Shown: piece by piece, positions 41,976-52,100 of the stretch
Position numbering within the stretch: position 1 is the first letter of the stretch
Layout of the letters: each line of letters begins with the position of its first letter
Assembly: GCF_000169335.1 (NCBI RefSeq)
Contig: NZ_AAXW01000010.1
Span: 62,001-126,000 of the forward strand
Direction: 5' to 3'
Source: Crocosphaera chwakensis CCY0110
GTDB lineage: Bacteria; Cyanobacteriota; Cyanobacteriia; Cyanobacteriales; Microcystaceae
Length of the DNA stretch: 64,000 nt
Program-made: the position numbers and the translations under genes
Notes under the pieces: generated by a model
What the model saw: only the letters and a program-made list of their open reading frames with translations
Told to the model about the DNA's origin: nothing
Database searches by the model: none

Positions 41976-44594
41976 TTAGATAGGATTACGTTTATTGATT
42001 AAGGAAATAGCCCTGGTAACACTTTCAGGAAAAATAACCACTAACCCTCCTTTATCCACCTTATCTAAGCCATATTCAATGGCTTCTGTTTCGTCTAAAA
42101 TGGCTTGATAATCTGCTTGATCGTTTTCGCTAAGAATACCATCGATAATTAAATCGGCTGCTTCTCCACGATCGCGTCCACGCTTGTCGTCATCTTCTTT
42201 AACCAGAATGCGATCAAAGACCCCCGCAGCAATTTTACCAAGGAGAACCAAATCTTCATCACGGCGATCGCCTGGTCCTCCAACCACCCCTAACCGTTGT
42301 CCTTTCCAGTTCTTAACAAACTCTCCCACCGCTTCGTAACCAGCTGGGTTATGGGCGTAATCGACTAAAGCGTGATAATCTCCTAAATTAAAGAGGTTCA
42401 TTCTGCCTGGGGTTTGATTGGCTGAGGCTTTAAAAGTTCTCACCCCTTGGCGAATGTCTTCGATATCGACCCCTTGACAGAAGGCTGCTAAGCAAGCTGC
42501 TAGAGCATTAGCGATCATAAATGGGGCCATTCCATTCATGGTCATAGGGACATTAACCGCTTCTTCAATTCTTAGGGTAAATTGTCCTTCTAAGATTGAA
42601 ATATAACCATTTTCATACACAGCAGCCATCCCATCCCGTCGGGTATGGTTTTGGATAACTTCATTATCAGGGTTCATCGAAAAGTAAGCCACTTTTCCTT
42701 TAACCTGTTCAGCCATCGCCGTAACAAGGGGATCATCAGCATTGAGAACCGCGTAACCGTCAGCATGGACAACTTCAGCCACCACTCCTTTAACCCTAGC
42801 CATTTGCTCGATGGTGTTAATGTCTCCTAACCCTAGGTGATCGGCCGCTACGTTTAAGACAATACCCACGTCACAATTATCAAAGGCCAAACCCGATCGC
42901 AAAATGCCTCCTCTGGCACTTTCTAACACTGCCACTTCCACAGTGGGATCTTTAAGGATCATTGCAGCACTATAAGGGCCTGTATTGTCTCCTTTTTCCA
43001 CTAAATACTCCCCAATATAGACCCCATCCGTACTTGTGTAACCTACCACTTTACCGGTTTGACGATAAATATGGGCGGTTAAACGGGTAGTCGTTGTCTT
43101 CCCATTGGTTCCTGTAATAGCGACGATAGGGACACGACTGGGACTTTCGGGAGGAAAGAGCATATCCATGACTGGAGCGGCCACATTGCGCGATAACCCT
43201 TGAGAGGGGGCAACGTGCATCCGAAACCCTGGGGCTGCGTTAACCTCAACGATCACCCCATCCACTTCTTTGAGGGGTTTGGTAATATCGGGCGTTACCA
43301 CATCAATACCCATAATGTCAAGGCCAATAATTTTGGCTACCCGTTCTGCTATCCAGAGGTTTTCGGGATGGATGTCGTCGGTGCGGTCAATGGCAATACC
43401 GCCTGTGCTAAGGTTAGCGGTTGCTCTTAAATAGGCGATCTCCCCTTTTTCGAGGATGGTATCAAGGCGTAACCCTTGCTTATCGAGCATTCCTAACACG
43501 GTTTTATCTACTTTAATCCGCGTTAGGACGTTATCATGACCGTCCCCTCGTCTGGGGTCTTCGTTGGTTATTTCGATTAATTCTTCAATGGTATGTTTAT
43601 CGTCTCCCACCACATGGGCCGGAACTCTTTCGGCCACAGCCACTAATTTTCCGTTAATCACCAGGAGACGGTGATCACTCCCTTTATAAAATCGTTCTAC
43701 AATGACGCTACGGGTTTTTGATTCTTCTGAGGCAAGATCGTAGGCTTCTTCTGCTTCTTTCGTGCTATTAATATCGATGGTGATACCCCGACCATGATTG
43801 CCATCAAGGGGTTTAATGACAATGGGATAGCCTCCCACATCATCGATGGCACTTTCTAATTCTTCAAAAAATTGAATAGTCGTTCCTTTGGGGACAGGAA
43901 CCCCGGCATCTTGGAGGATGGTTTTCGTTCCTTCTTTGTCGCAGGCTAATTCTACGGCTAAAATACCAGAATAGTCGCTTAAGGTGGCTTGAATACGTTT
44001 TTGATGCACGCCATACCCTAGTTGTACCATCGCCCTAGCACTCAAGGGCATCCAAGGTATATTTCTGGCTTCTGCTTCAGTAACGAGGGTTTGGGTTGAA
44101 GGGCCTAGGGACGCATTGGCTTGTAAGTCTTGTAAGTCATTGAGATCCTGTTCTAATTCTCTGAGGGGATAGGTTCCGGTATCGACAATAGATCGACAGA
44201 GACGAACGGCTGCTCGGCCAGCATAACGGCCTGCTTGTTCATCTACATATTCAAACACCACGTTATAGACCCCTGGGGTAGCAGTTTCTCTGGTGCGACC
44301 AAACCCCACCGGCATTTTTGTTAATTCTTGTAATTCTAGGGCAACGTGCTCGACAATATGCCCCATGTAAGTGCCTTCTTTGACTCGTTCTAAGAAGCCT
44401 CCCCGATGGCCTGGGGAACAATAATGCTCGATTAAACTAGGGAGTACCTCTACCAAGCCGTCGTAAAAGCCAGGAATTTCGTTTGAGGGTTTCTCTGCTA
44501 GATCCTCCAAGTCGAGGCGCATAACAATCAATTTCTTGCGCCTAATACTCCAGTAGTTGGGGCCGCGTAGGGTCAGGGTTTTTAATATTTTCAT
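41976..44594 (-). CDS. cphA: Cyanophycin synthetase
   Basis: An 872-residue enzyme that polymerises aspartate and arginine into cyanophycin, the nitrogen store. N-terminal region to about 160, then an ATP-grasp domain (PVPKGTTIQFFEELES, GYPIVIKPLDGNHGRGITIDI, VEVNAAPGFRMHVAPSQG) and a Mur-ligase-like domain (VAITGTNGKTTTTRLTAHI at about 490, GIVLNVAADHLGLGDI, DYAHNPAGYEA, GGPGDRRDEDL). Length matches cyanobacterial CphA. It follows cphB on the same strand with a 113-bp gap that holds a palindrome. The start (MKILKTLTLRGPNYW) is conserved. Confidence 0.98.
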   Translation of the reverse strand: MKILKTLTLRGPNYWSIRRKKLIVMRLDLEDLAEKPSNEIPGFYDGLVEVLPSLIEHYCSPGHRGGFLERVKEGTYMGHIVEHVALELQELTKMPVGFGRTRETATPGVYNVVFEYVDEQAGRYAGRAAVRLCRSIVDTGTYPLRELEQDLNDLQDLQANASLGPSTQTLVTEAEARNIPWMPLSARAMVQLGYGVHQKRIQATLSDYSGILAVELACDKEGTKTILQDAGVPVPKGTTIQFFEELESAIDDVGGYPIVIKPLDGNHGRGITIDINSTKEAEEAYDLASEESKTRSVIVERFYKGSDHRLLVINGKLVAVAERVPAHVVGDDKHTIEELIEITNEDPRRGDGHDNVLTRIKVDKTVLGMLDKQGLRLDTILEKGEIAYLRATANLSTGGIAIDRTDDIHPENLWIAERVAKIIGLDIMGIDVVTPDITKPLKEVDGVIVEVNAAPGFRMHVAPSQGLSRNVAAPVMDMLFPPESPSRVPIVAITGTNGKTTTTRLTAHIYRQTGKVVGYTSTDGVYIGEYLVEKGDNTGPYSAAMILKDPTVEVAVLESARGGILRSGLAFDNCDVGIVLNVAADHLGLGDINTIEQMARVKGVVAEVVHADGYAVLNADDPLVTAMAEQVKGKVAYFSMNPDNEVIQNHTRRDGMAAVYENGYISILEGQFTLRIEEAVNVPMTMNGMAPFMIANALAACLAAFCQGVDIEDIRQGVRTFKASANQTPGRMNLFNLGDYHALVDYAHNPAGYEAVGEFVKNWKGQRLGVVGGPGDRRDEDLVLLGKIAAGVFDRILVKEDDDKRGRDRGEAADLIIDGILSENDQADYQAILDETEAIEYGLDKVDKGGLVVIFPESVTRAISLINKRNPI

Positions 44595-44642
44595 ACTCGC
44601 CGTTTCTTGAGATTCGCACTTGGAAGGATACAGAAGCTACAT

Positions 44643-44693
44643 CCTAATGATCATGTCTCTTCATTAGGGTTGATATCTGTTCACGGTGAACAG
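44643..44693. promoter_or_regulatory. Two inverted repeats between cphB and cphA
   Basis: CCTAATGA / TCATTAGG (44643-44650, 44661-44668) and a perfect palindrome CTGTTCACGGTGAACAG (44677-44693), the latter followed on the + strand by TTTTTTATTTTT. On the minus strand this lies after cphB and 80 bp before cphA. It may be an operator for cphA or a terminator-like attenuator; the T run faces the wrong way for cphB termination. Confidence 0.55.
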
Positions 44694-44707
44694 TTTTTTA
44701 TTTTTCT

Positions 44708-45571
44708 TTATTGTATGGAGTTGCTAATTTTAGCAATACATTCATGTTGATGAAGATGGTAGCAGTCACCGTGGGATAAGATGTTAAGTTTTAAATTGTG
44801 GAGACTTAAGGGATCAGCGGCCGCGATATCTCCTTGGTTTGTGTAGGTCATATCTCGACCATCAACGATAGTAACGGTTCCTTTGCCAACAATACGGATC
44901 AGGCCATCTCGTTCAAACATAGCGCAGGTATCTTCATCGATGCCGATCCCTAATCTTTCAGGATGGGTTGATAATGCACTGAGTAAACGGGCCATGCGGT
45001 TGCGGTTATGGAAATGTTGATCCACAATAATTTCAGGAATGATTCCCAATCCCATGGCCATATCCACTAAAGCACGGTTAGGAGATTCACCGCTACTGCC
45101 ACCAGCAATCATGTGATGCCCCATAACAGCAGCCCCGGCGCTGGTTCCTCCTAGAGAGATTTCACCGAGTTGTACCCGTTGCCGAATTCTTTCCATTAAT
45201 GGCGTATCAGCCAACAGTCCACATAATCTTAATTGATCGCCTCCTGTCATGAACACCCCGGTACATTCTTCGACGTACTCTTTAAAGTAGGGATCGTTAC
45301 CCTGATCGCGATCGCGGATATCTAGAACTTTGACATATTTGGCTCCCATTTCTTCAAAAATACTTTGATATCTTTCCCCGATTAAGACCGGTTCTCTTGA
45401 AGCTGAGGGAATAATGGCTATGGTAGCATCGGTGCCACCTGAGCGAAACCAAAAGGTGTGCAGAATTTCTTTACCATGCACTTTGTCTTCTGCGCCACCA
45501 ATGACTAAAATGGCAGTGGTTGTAGGTTGGGACATGGGGCTTGGGTGGGATTGAGTCTCTAATTGCAACAT
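44708..45571 (-). CDS. cphB: Cyanophycinase
   Basis: A 287-residue serine peptidase (S51 family) that cuts cyanophycin to beta-Asp-Arg dipeptides. Landmarks: AILVIGGAEDKVHG, FMTGGDQLRL (around 110), GGTSAGAAVMGHHMI with the catalytic Ser in GTSAGA (about 145), VDQHFHNRNRMARLL. The start is shown at 45571, but Met13 (MSQPTTTAILVIGG, 45535) is the usual family start. It precedes cphA on the same strand, the normal cyanobacterial order. Confidence 0.97.
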   Translation of the reverse strand: MLQLETQSHPSPMSQPTTTAILVIGGAEDKVHGKEILHTFWFRSGGTDATIAIIPSASREPVLIGERYQSIFEEMGAKYVKVLDIRDRDQGNDPYFKEYVEECTGVFMTGGDQLRLCGLLADTPLMERIRQRVQLGEISLGGTSAGAAVMGHHMIAGGSSGESPNRALVDMAMGLGIIPEIIVDQHFHNRNRMARLLSALSTHPERLGIGIDEDTCAMFERDGLIRIVGKGTVTIVDGRDMTYTNQGDIAAADPLSLHNLKLNILSHGDCYHLHQHECIAKISNSIQ

Positions 45572-45600
45572 AATCTTATCTTTCAGCCAAAGAAGGTTCG

Positions 45601-45717
45601 GTACGGTCGGTCACTTAGTCACAGATTACTCCGCCCTTCGGGTTCGCCAGTTGCTCCACTTGGGGAGACCCCAAGACCGCACTGGACTCACCGTACAACG
45701 ACGGAGCCTGCTGTGAC
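45601..45717. repeat. Highly structured nested-hairpin repeat
   Basis: Between cphB (divergent) and trmD lies a GC-rich island of about 120 bp with several nested inverted repeats: GTCACAG/CTGTGAC (45618-45624/45711-45717), CTCCG/CGGAG (45629-45633/45702-45706), CCAGT/ACTGG (45647-45651/45681-45685), CTTGGGG/CCCCAAG with AGA loop (45659-45675), and CCCTTCGGG (45634-45642). Also GTACGGT/ACCGTAC (45601-45607/45690-45696). The sequence resembles a repeat I recall from related cyanobacteria, but this is unchecked. It could be a repeated palindromic element or a structured RNA. It is not a tRNA. Confidence 0.7.
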
Positions 45718-45871
45718 CGTTGGTCATAAATAGGGATCAGAGCAGAATATGCCAACTTCAAGCCTTGGTACTTACTCAATTTTTGGCCCCGTTTCTCTGA
45801 TCTATTCTAAGCTACACTAGGCTCTGAACAGTAAAATTAATATTATTTTTGGAACTTTATTAGGATAACCT

Positions 45872-46573
45872 GTGAAGATTGATGTCATTACGTTATTTCC
45901 TGATTTCTTTACATCTGGATTACAGTCTGGCTTACTGGGTAAGGCCTTAGCTAATCATATTGCTACAGTTAACTTAATTAACCCTCGTGATTTTGCCCCA
46001 GATAAACATCATCGGGTGGATGATATTCCCTATGGGGGTGGGGTAGGCATGGTTCTCAAACCTGAACCGATTTTTGCTGCGGTTAACTCTGTTCCTCGCT
46101 TACCTAGTACGCAAGTTATTTTGTTAACCCCTCAAGGTTCTCCGTTAACTCAAAATACTTTACAGGATTTGACGACCAATTATCAACAATTAATCTTAAT
46201 TTGTGGTCATTATGAAGGGGTTGATGAACGGATTCGCTATTTAGCGGATCGCGAAATTTCTTTAGGGGATTTTGTGTTAACTTGTGGAGAAATCCCTGCC
46301 TTGGCTTTAATTAATGGGGTGGTTCGTTTGTTACCTGGAACTGTAGGAAAAGTGGAATCTTTAAAAGCAGAAAGTTTTGAAGATGGCCTACTCGATTATC
46401 CTCAATATACCCGTCCTGCTGTGTTTCAAGATTGGCAAGTTCCTGAAGTTTTACGCTCAGGTAATCATCAATTAATTGCTCAATGGCGACGAGACGAACA
46501 AATAAAAAGAACGCAACAACGTCGCCCGGATCTCTGGGAGAAATTTGAAGAAAGGAGTCAGGAGTCAAAATGA
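45872..46573 (+). CDS. trmD: tRNA (guanine-N1)-methyltransferase
   Basis: A 233-residue SPOUT-knot methyltransferase for G37 of tRNAs. Begins KIDVITLFPDFFTSGLQSGLLGKA from a GTG at 45872, preceded by AGGA (45862-45865). Knot motifs: RVDDIPYGGGVGMVLKPEP, LICGHYEGVDERI, SLGDFVLTCGEIPALALINGVVRLLPG, FEDGLLDYPQYTRP. Normal length. The next gene starts 42 bp on. Confidence 0.97.
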   Translation: MKIDVITLFPDFFTSGLQSGLLGKALANHIATVNLINPRDFAPDKHHRVDDIPYGGGVGMVLKPEPIFAAVNSVPRLPSTQVILLTPQGSPLTQNTLQDLTTNYQQLILICGHYEGVDERIRYLADREISLGDFVLTCGEIPALALINGVVRLLPGTVGKVESLKAESFEDGLLDYPQYTRPAVFQDWQVPEVLRSGNHQLIAQWRRDEQIKRTQQRRPDLWEKFEERSQESK

Positions 46574-46614
46574 TTAGTTTAATTATCAGTTAGTTCTAAG
46601 TTCATAAGTTCTTT

Positions 46615-48522
46615 ATGGTTTCTCGTCGTACACTTTTCAAAATTTTCGGGTTTGGTGGTTTAGGTACTTTAATAACTTATTCTCGGTTTAAAAAGCCATC
46701 TCCTTCTTTTTATCAACAAGATAGTTTAAGTTTACCTTACGGTTTATCTGATCCTAAATCTGTTGTTGTTATTGGTGCAGGTTTGGCTGGTTTGGCTTGT
46801 GCTTATGAATTAAGTCGCCGTGGTTTTGAAGTAACGTTATTAGAAAAATCTTCTAATTTAGGAGGAAAAATTTCTAGTTGGACGATTAATGTTGGTTCAG
46901 ATAGTTTCAAAATGGAACATGGTTTTCACGGTTTTTTTCCTCAATATTACAATCTCAAAAAAATAGTATCAGAATTAAACATTGAAAATAACTTTCACTC
47001 TTTAGGATTTTATTCGGTTCTTTTTGCTGATAACAAATATAATTATCGCCCTGAAAATTTCTATCCGAGTCATTCTGCTTTTCCGTGGAATATTATGGAT
47101 CTCGCTGTTTGGTCAGATAACCGTTTAAACTGGGGCATTAATATTACTAAGTTGTCCCATTGGCAGGTATTTAAAGAGATTACAGGGTTTAAAATTCCTG
47201 ATAGTTTTCAACGTTTAGATCATCTCTCGGTTCTTGACTGGTCAAAAATAGGATTTCCTCAAGGACTATATGATTTATATTTTCTTCCTTTTGCGAGATC
47301 GACACTTAACTCTCCTGATGTTTTAAGTGCAGGGGAATTATTACAATTTTTTCATTTTTATTTCTTTGGTAACCCGGAAGGATTAGCTTTTAATGGGACA
47401 AAAGATGACATGGGAACCAGTTTAGTTAATCCTATTATTGCTGCAATTCAAAATAATCAAGGTAAGGTAGTAACAGAAGGAAACATTAATGATATTATTC
47501 TCAAACATAATAAAATAGAATCGATTACTTACAACCAAGGAAATGAAATAATTACTATTCCTTTTAAAGTTGAAAAAAATACTATTTTAAGTAATCAAAA
47601 CGAAACTTATTATGGTGCTGGCGATCGCTTATTTTTGGAAACAGATAAACAAGTCATTAGTTTACGCTGTACTCATCAAGGTTGTACGGTAAAAAAACAA
47701 GAGAATGGTACTTTTCTCTGTCCCTGTCATGGTGCAGTATATGATGAAAATGGAAAGGTAGTCAAAGGGCCAGCAAAACAAAATTTATCCCATTACGAAA
47801 TTGTCAAAAAAAATAATGATTCTATTAACTTAATAAGTAACAATGCTTCAGCAAATAACAACTTTAAAACCATACAAGCTGATTATTATGTTATGGCTAC
47901 TGATGTACCAGGAATACAACAGTTATGGACAAGGATAAAAGGAGAAAATAATGATAGATTAACCCAAAAAATTGAACAGTTAGCTGTTGCTGATCCCTTT
48001 GCAGTAGCTCGATTTTGGTTTGATCAAGATTTTGAATGGAAACATAGTAATTTTACGTCCCTTTCGGGTTACAAACTTACCGATAGTATTACTTTATATC
48101 ATCGTCTGCAAACCCAATTTATTGAATGGGCAAAAAAAACAGGGGGTAGCGTTGTCGAATTACACGCATATTGTTACAAAGAAAAGGATTTTCCTACCCA
48201 AGAAATTTTATTACAAACCTTTGAACAAGAATTATATGAAATTGTTCCTGAACTATCAGAAGCTAACTTACTGCACAAAGAATTAGTTAATCAAAAGAAC
48301 TTTTCTGGCTATCCTCCTAATAGTTATGAAAATCGTCCAGAAACTGTGACAGAAATTGATAATTTATTCTTGGCCGGAGACTGGGTAAAAATGCCGTTTC
48401 CTTGTGGTTTAATGGAAAGAGCGGTTAGTAGTGGATTATTAGCTGCTAATGCTATTTTAGAAAAAGAAGGTTTACAAAGACGGATATTATTAACTGTCAA
48501 CCAAGGTATTAAATTAATTTAG
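46615..48522 (+). CDS. FAD-dependent carotenoid-type oxidoreductase with internal Rieske domain
   Basis: A 635-residue protein. An N-terminal twin-Arg-like segment (VSRRTLFKIFGFGGLGTLI) is followed by the FAD-binding GAGLAGLACAYELSRRGFEV (about 54-73) and GGKISSW motif of the phytoene-desaturase/amine-oxidase family. At 350-395 there is a Rieske [2Fe-2S] domain: CTHQGC (Cys352, His354) and CPCHG (Cys369, His372). The FAD domain resumes and ends LFLAGDWVKMPFPCGLMERAVSSG. This arrangement is compatible with carotenoid desaturase/methyltransferases of the CrtU/CruE/CruH group that make aromatic carotenoids such as synechoxanthin; that link is from memory and needs checking. Confidence 0.75.
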   Translation: MVSRRTLFKIFGFGGLGTLITYSRFKKPSPSFYQQDSLSLPYGLSDPKSVVVIGAGLAGLACAYELSRRGFEVTLLEKSSNLGGKISSWTINVGSDSFKMEHGFHGFFPQYYNLKKIVSELNIENNFHSLGFYSVLFADNKYNYRPENFYPSHSAFPWNIMDLAVWSDNRLNWGINITKLSHWQVFKEITGFKIPDSFQRLDHLSVLDWSKIGFPQGLYDLYFLPFARSTLNSPDVLSAGELLQFFHFYFFGNPEGLAFNGTKDDMGTSLVNPIIAAIQNNQGKVVTEGNINDIILKHNKIESITYNQGNEIITIPFKVEKNTILSNQNETYYGAGDRLFLETDKQVISLRCTHQGCTVKKQENGTFLCPCHGAVYDENGKVVKGPAKQNLSHYEIVKKNNDSINLISNNASANNNFKTIQADYYVMATDVPGIQQLWTRIKGENNDRLTQKIEQLAVADPFAVARFWFDQDFEWKHSNFTSLSGYKLTDSITLYHRLQTQFIEWAKKTGGSVVELHAYCYKEKDFPTQEILLQTFEQELYEIVPELSEANLLHKELVNQKNFSGYPPNSYENRPETVTEIDNLFLAGDWVKMPFPCGLMERAVSSGLLAANAILEKEGLQRRILLTVNQGIKLI

Positions 48523-49181
48523 CTTTATTATTGTATGTTTAATTGTAGACAAATCTACCCTAATTCAGATTGATTGTTGTTTGATTGGTGGGTTTAGCAA
48601 AAATGTTTAGTTGGATAGGAAGTCCTGAGTTACATAGCTGGATAAAAGTCAACGATGTTATCGATAAAGTTATACATCAACTTATACATACAAAACACGA
48701 AAGTTACGCTAATTAATTATTTATTATTGTCCTAATACGCTCAGCAAAATTTGTGTTAGTCTGTCATCTATCTAGAGGTAGAATTTGAGAGCATATAAAA
48801 AGTTTTTACTTTTAGATGAGCCTAGATTTTTTGAAAGTGTCATGTTACTGTAATGCAAAACTTATACATAAAATAAAAATTACATTGTTTAGCTTACTTT
48901 GTGCATTTTTTGATATATTACAAATTTGTGAATTTTTAGTTAAGATAAGAAGATTGTATGTAACAACTGACCTTAGTAAAACTAAAATATGTATATCAAT
49001 ATGTATTGGGTGAGAAATATTGGCTGAGAAATGGCTTTCAATTCATCAGTCTATCAGTCTATATGAGAATACCTTGAGCTAAAAAGAAATCTACCAAAAA
49101 GATATTAGTTCATATTTAGTCGAAACGGGTAATTACCATTAACAAAGAACTGCTCAAAACATCTATTAAATAAATGTTCTC
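48523..49181. other. Intergenic region, 659 bp
   Basis: No credible gene: short frames at 48604-48717 (37 codons) and 48816-49013 (66 codons) lack ribosome sites and family signs. A TCAGTCTA tandem pair lies near 49040-49057. Presumably contains the promoter of the large hybrid kinase. Confidence 0.35.
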
Positions 49182-52100
49182 ATGTCATCATTAGGAAAAT
49201 CTAAAAACCAAAAGTTTTTTATTATTGGCATTGGTGCCTCAGCCGGTGGGGTACAGGCGTTAGAATCCTTTTTTGATAGTTTACCCGATAATCCTAATGG
49301 GGCTTTTGTGGTAGTGCAGCATTTGTCTCCTAGTCACCCCAGCATGATGACAGACATTTTACAACGGCAAACTACTCTGCCCGTTGAACAAGTACAAGAC
49401 CAAACCCTACTTGAACCAGCCAAGGTTTACGTATTACCCCCTCGCAAGACTATCATCCTCGAAGAGCGACGACTCCGTTTATTAGATAATCCCCCGAATT
49501 CTCCACCCAATGTCATTGATCGCTTTTTTGAGTCCTTAGTAGATGGTTGGGGGGAGCGAATGATCGCCATTTTGCTCTCAGGAACTGGTCACGACGGCAC
49601 CAAAGGACTACAGGCCGTCAGTCGAGCCGGGGGCATCGCCTTGGTTCAGTCTCCAGAAACAGCCCAATTTACCAGTATGCCCAGTAGTGCTATTCCTTCG
49701 GGACTGGTTGATGAAATTCTTTCACCCCAGGATCTGGCCAAGACTGTCTATGAATTGATTCGCTTTTCAGATAACTTTCCCACCTCTAGTTTACAAGACT
49801 CGAATCTCATTGATCCCAACCAACTCCAGGAAATTCTAGAGATTCTATCCGAAAAAGAAGATATCGATTTTTCCCACTACAAAGTTAGTACCCTAAGTCG
49901 TCGTATTCTTCATCGTTGCGCCCTGACTCGCGAAGAAAACGTTAGCCAATATATCGAACGCTTAGAAACCTCTGAACAAGAGCAGAAGCTACTACGACAA
50001 GATTTATTGATCGGGGCAACCTGCTTTTTTCGAGATCGCGAGGTTTGGGAACTGCTCAAAGAGCAAGTGTTACCAGGAAAAATTTCTAAATTAAAGCCAG
50101 GCGAGCAACTTCGTATCTGGATTTCAGCTTGTGCCACAGGGGAAGAAGCCTATTCAATGGCTATTGTAGTCGATGAAGTCCTGCAAACTATCGACAAAAC
50201 AATTCAGGTCAAGATTTTTGCCACCGATCTCGATAGTAGAGCCTTACAAGTCGCTGCTGATGGCGTTTATCCCGACACCATTGCCAATGATATTTCTCCG
50301 AAACGCCTAAAACGTTACTTCGAGTTCCAAGGAAACCAATATCGCGTCAAGCCATTGTTGCGAAAAATGCTGATCATTGCGCCCCAAGACCTCACAAAAA
50401 ACGCAGGTTTCTCCAAAATGCACCTGGTGAGTTGTCGTAATGTTCTCATTTATATGCAGTCCCCACTTCAATATCAGGTATTGCGACTGCTACATTTTGC
50501 CCTAATGCCCCAAGGAACCCTAATATTGGGGACTTCTGAAACCCTAGGTAATATGAGGGACGAATTTACTCCCGTGAGTACCAAGTGGAAAATTTTTCAG
50601 AAACGGCGAGACTCATCCCTGTCGTCTCTTCTGGTGACTCGGCCTTCCCTTCCTTCAACTTTCAAATCTTCTGTCCCGATCAAGACTCGTCAGCAACGAT
50701 TTGATAAAATTTTAGCCGGACTACTGAAACTCTGTTTACAAGATCGTCAAATCACGGCCTTATTAGTCGGTGCTGACAACGAACTTCTACAGATTTTTCA
50801 TAACTCAGCCCAACTCCTAGAGCATTCCGTTGGCATAATGAGCCTAGATGTAGTTGAACAAGTACACCCGGCCTTAAAATTACCTCTCAGTACCGCCCTC
50901 CATCGAACCCGTCGTCGTAATGAAGAGTTGGCACTATATACGGGTATTAAACTAGAAAAAGAAGGCAAAGAATGGAACGTTACCCTGCGGGTTACGCCTA
51001 ATAAGAATGGTCATGATAGGGAACAAATTTTAGTGGTGTTTGAAGTCGAAACTTCTTCTAACGCTTCAGTACAGCCCTTGCGGTTTGATGCAGAAGAAGA
51101 AGCAACCCGACAAATTAGTGAGTTAGAACAGGAACTCCAGCAAACCCGTGAAAATTTGCAAGTCACTATCGAAGAACTCGAAACCGCCAACGAAGAGCAA
51201 CAGGCTACCAACGAAGAACTCCTCGCTTCTAACGAAGAGTTACAAAGTACCAACGAAGAACTACAGTCCGTCAATGAAGAATTATATACAGTCAACGCAG
51301 AACATCAGTCCAAGATTCAAGAGCTAACTCAGCTTAACGCTGATATTGATAACTTACTGCGGAGTACAGATATCGGTGTCATTTTTCTCGACAGACAATT
51401 CAATATTCGCAAGTTCACTCCAGCAGCCACACGAGCCGTTAACATTAAACCTTCGGATATCGGCCGTCCCCTTACGGACTTAACCAACAACCTAAACTGT
51501 CCCAACTTGATTGACATTGTGCAGCAAGTGGCAACAACCCAGGAACCCTACGAACAGGAAGTGACCATCTCTCCATCCCATGACTATCTACTGATGCGAG
51601 TTCATCCCTATCTCCAGAACGACAAAGACAGTGAAGGCATTGTTATGACCTTTGTGCAGGTAAATGAACTAAAGCAAGTCCAGCAACATCTAAAACAGGC
51701 TAACATCCTTCTCGAAAAGCTCTACGAAGCCAGCCCTGCTGGACTTTGCTTGTTTGACCAAGAGTTAAAATTTATTCGCGTTAATCAGGCGTTATCTCGA
51801 ATTAATGGTGTTTCCATTGAGGGACATCTGGGCAAAACCCTGCACGATATTGCCCCTCAGTTAGCAGAGTATCTTGAAGGGATTTTACAACAGGTGATCA
51901 ACACAGGGGAAGCCATTTGTAATATTGAAGTCAGAGGAATCATGCCAGCGACTCCAGAGGTTGAACGCTGCTGGATCGCCAGTTATTATCCCGTTGATTT
52001 TATCAATGATGGTCGGGGTGTTGGGGCTGTTGTGGTTGAGATTACCCAACGGGTTCAGGCCGAAGTAGCCCTACGCAATAGTCAGATGAGATTACAAGAA

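Noticed and set aside
45601..45720. tRNA-like structure
   Set aside because: The stems are nested rather than cloverleaf and there is no anticodon or CCA arrangement.
48604..48717. 37-codon frame with MFSWIGSPELHSW
   Set aside because: No ribosome site and no match recognised; too short to support.
48816..49013. 66-codon frame as a gene
   Set aside because: Low-complexity, no ribosome site, no recognisable pattern.
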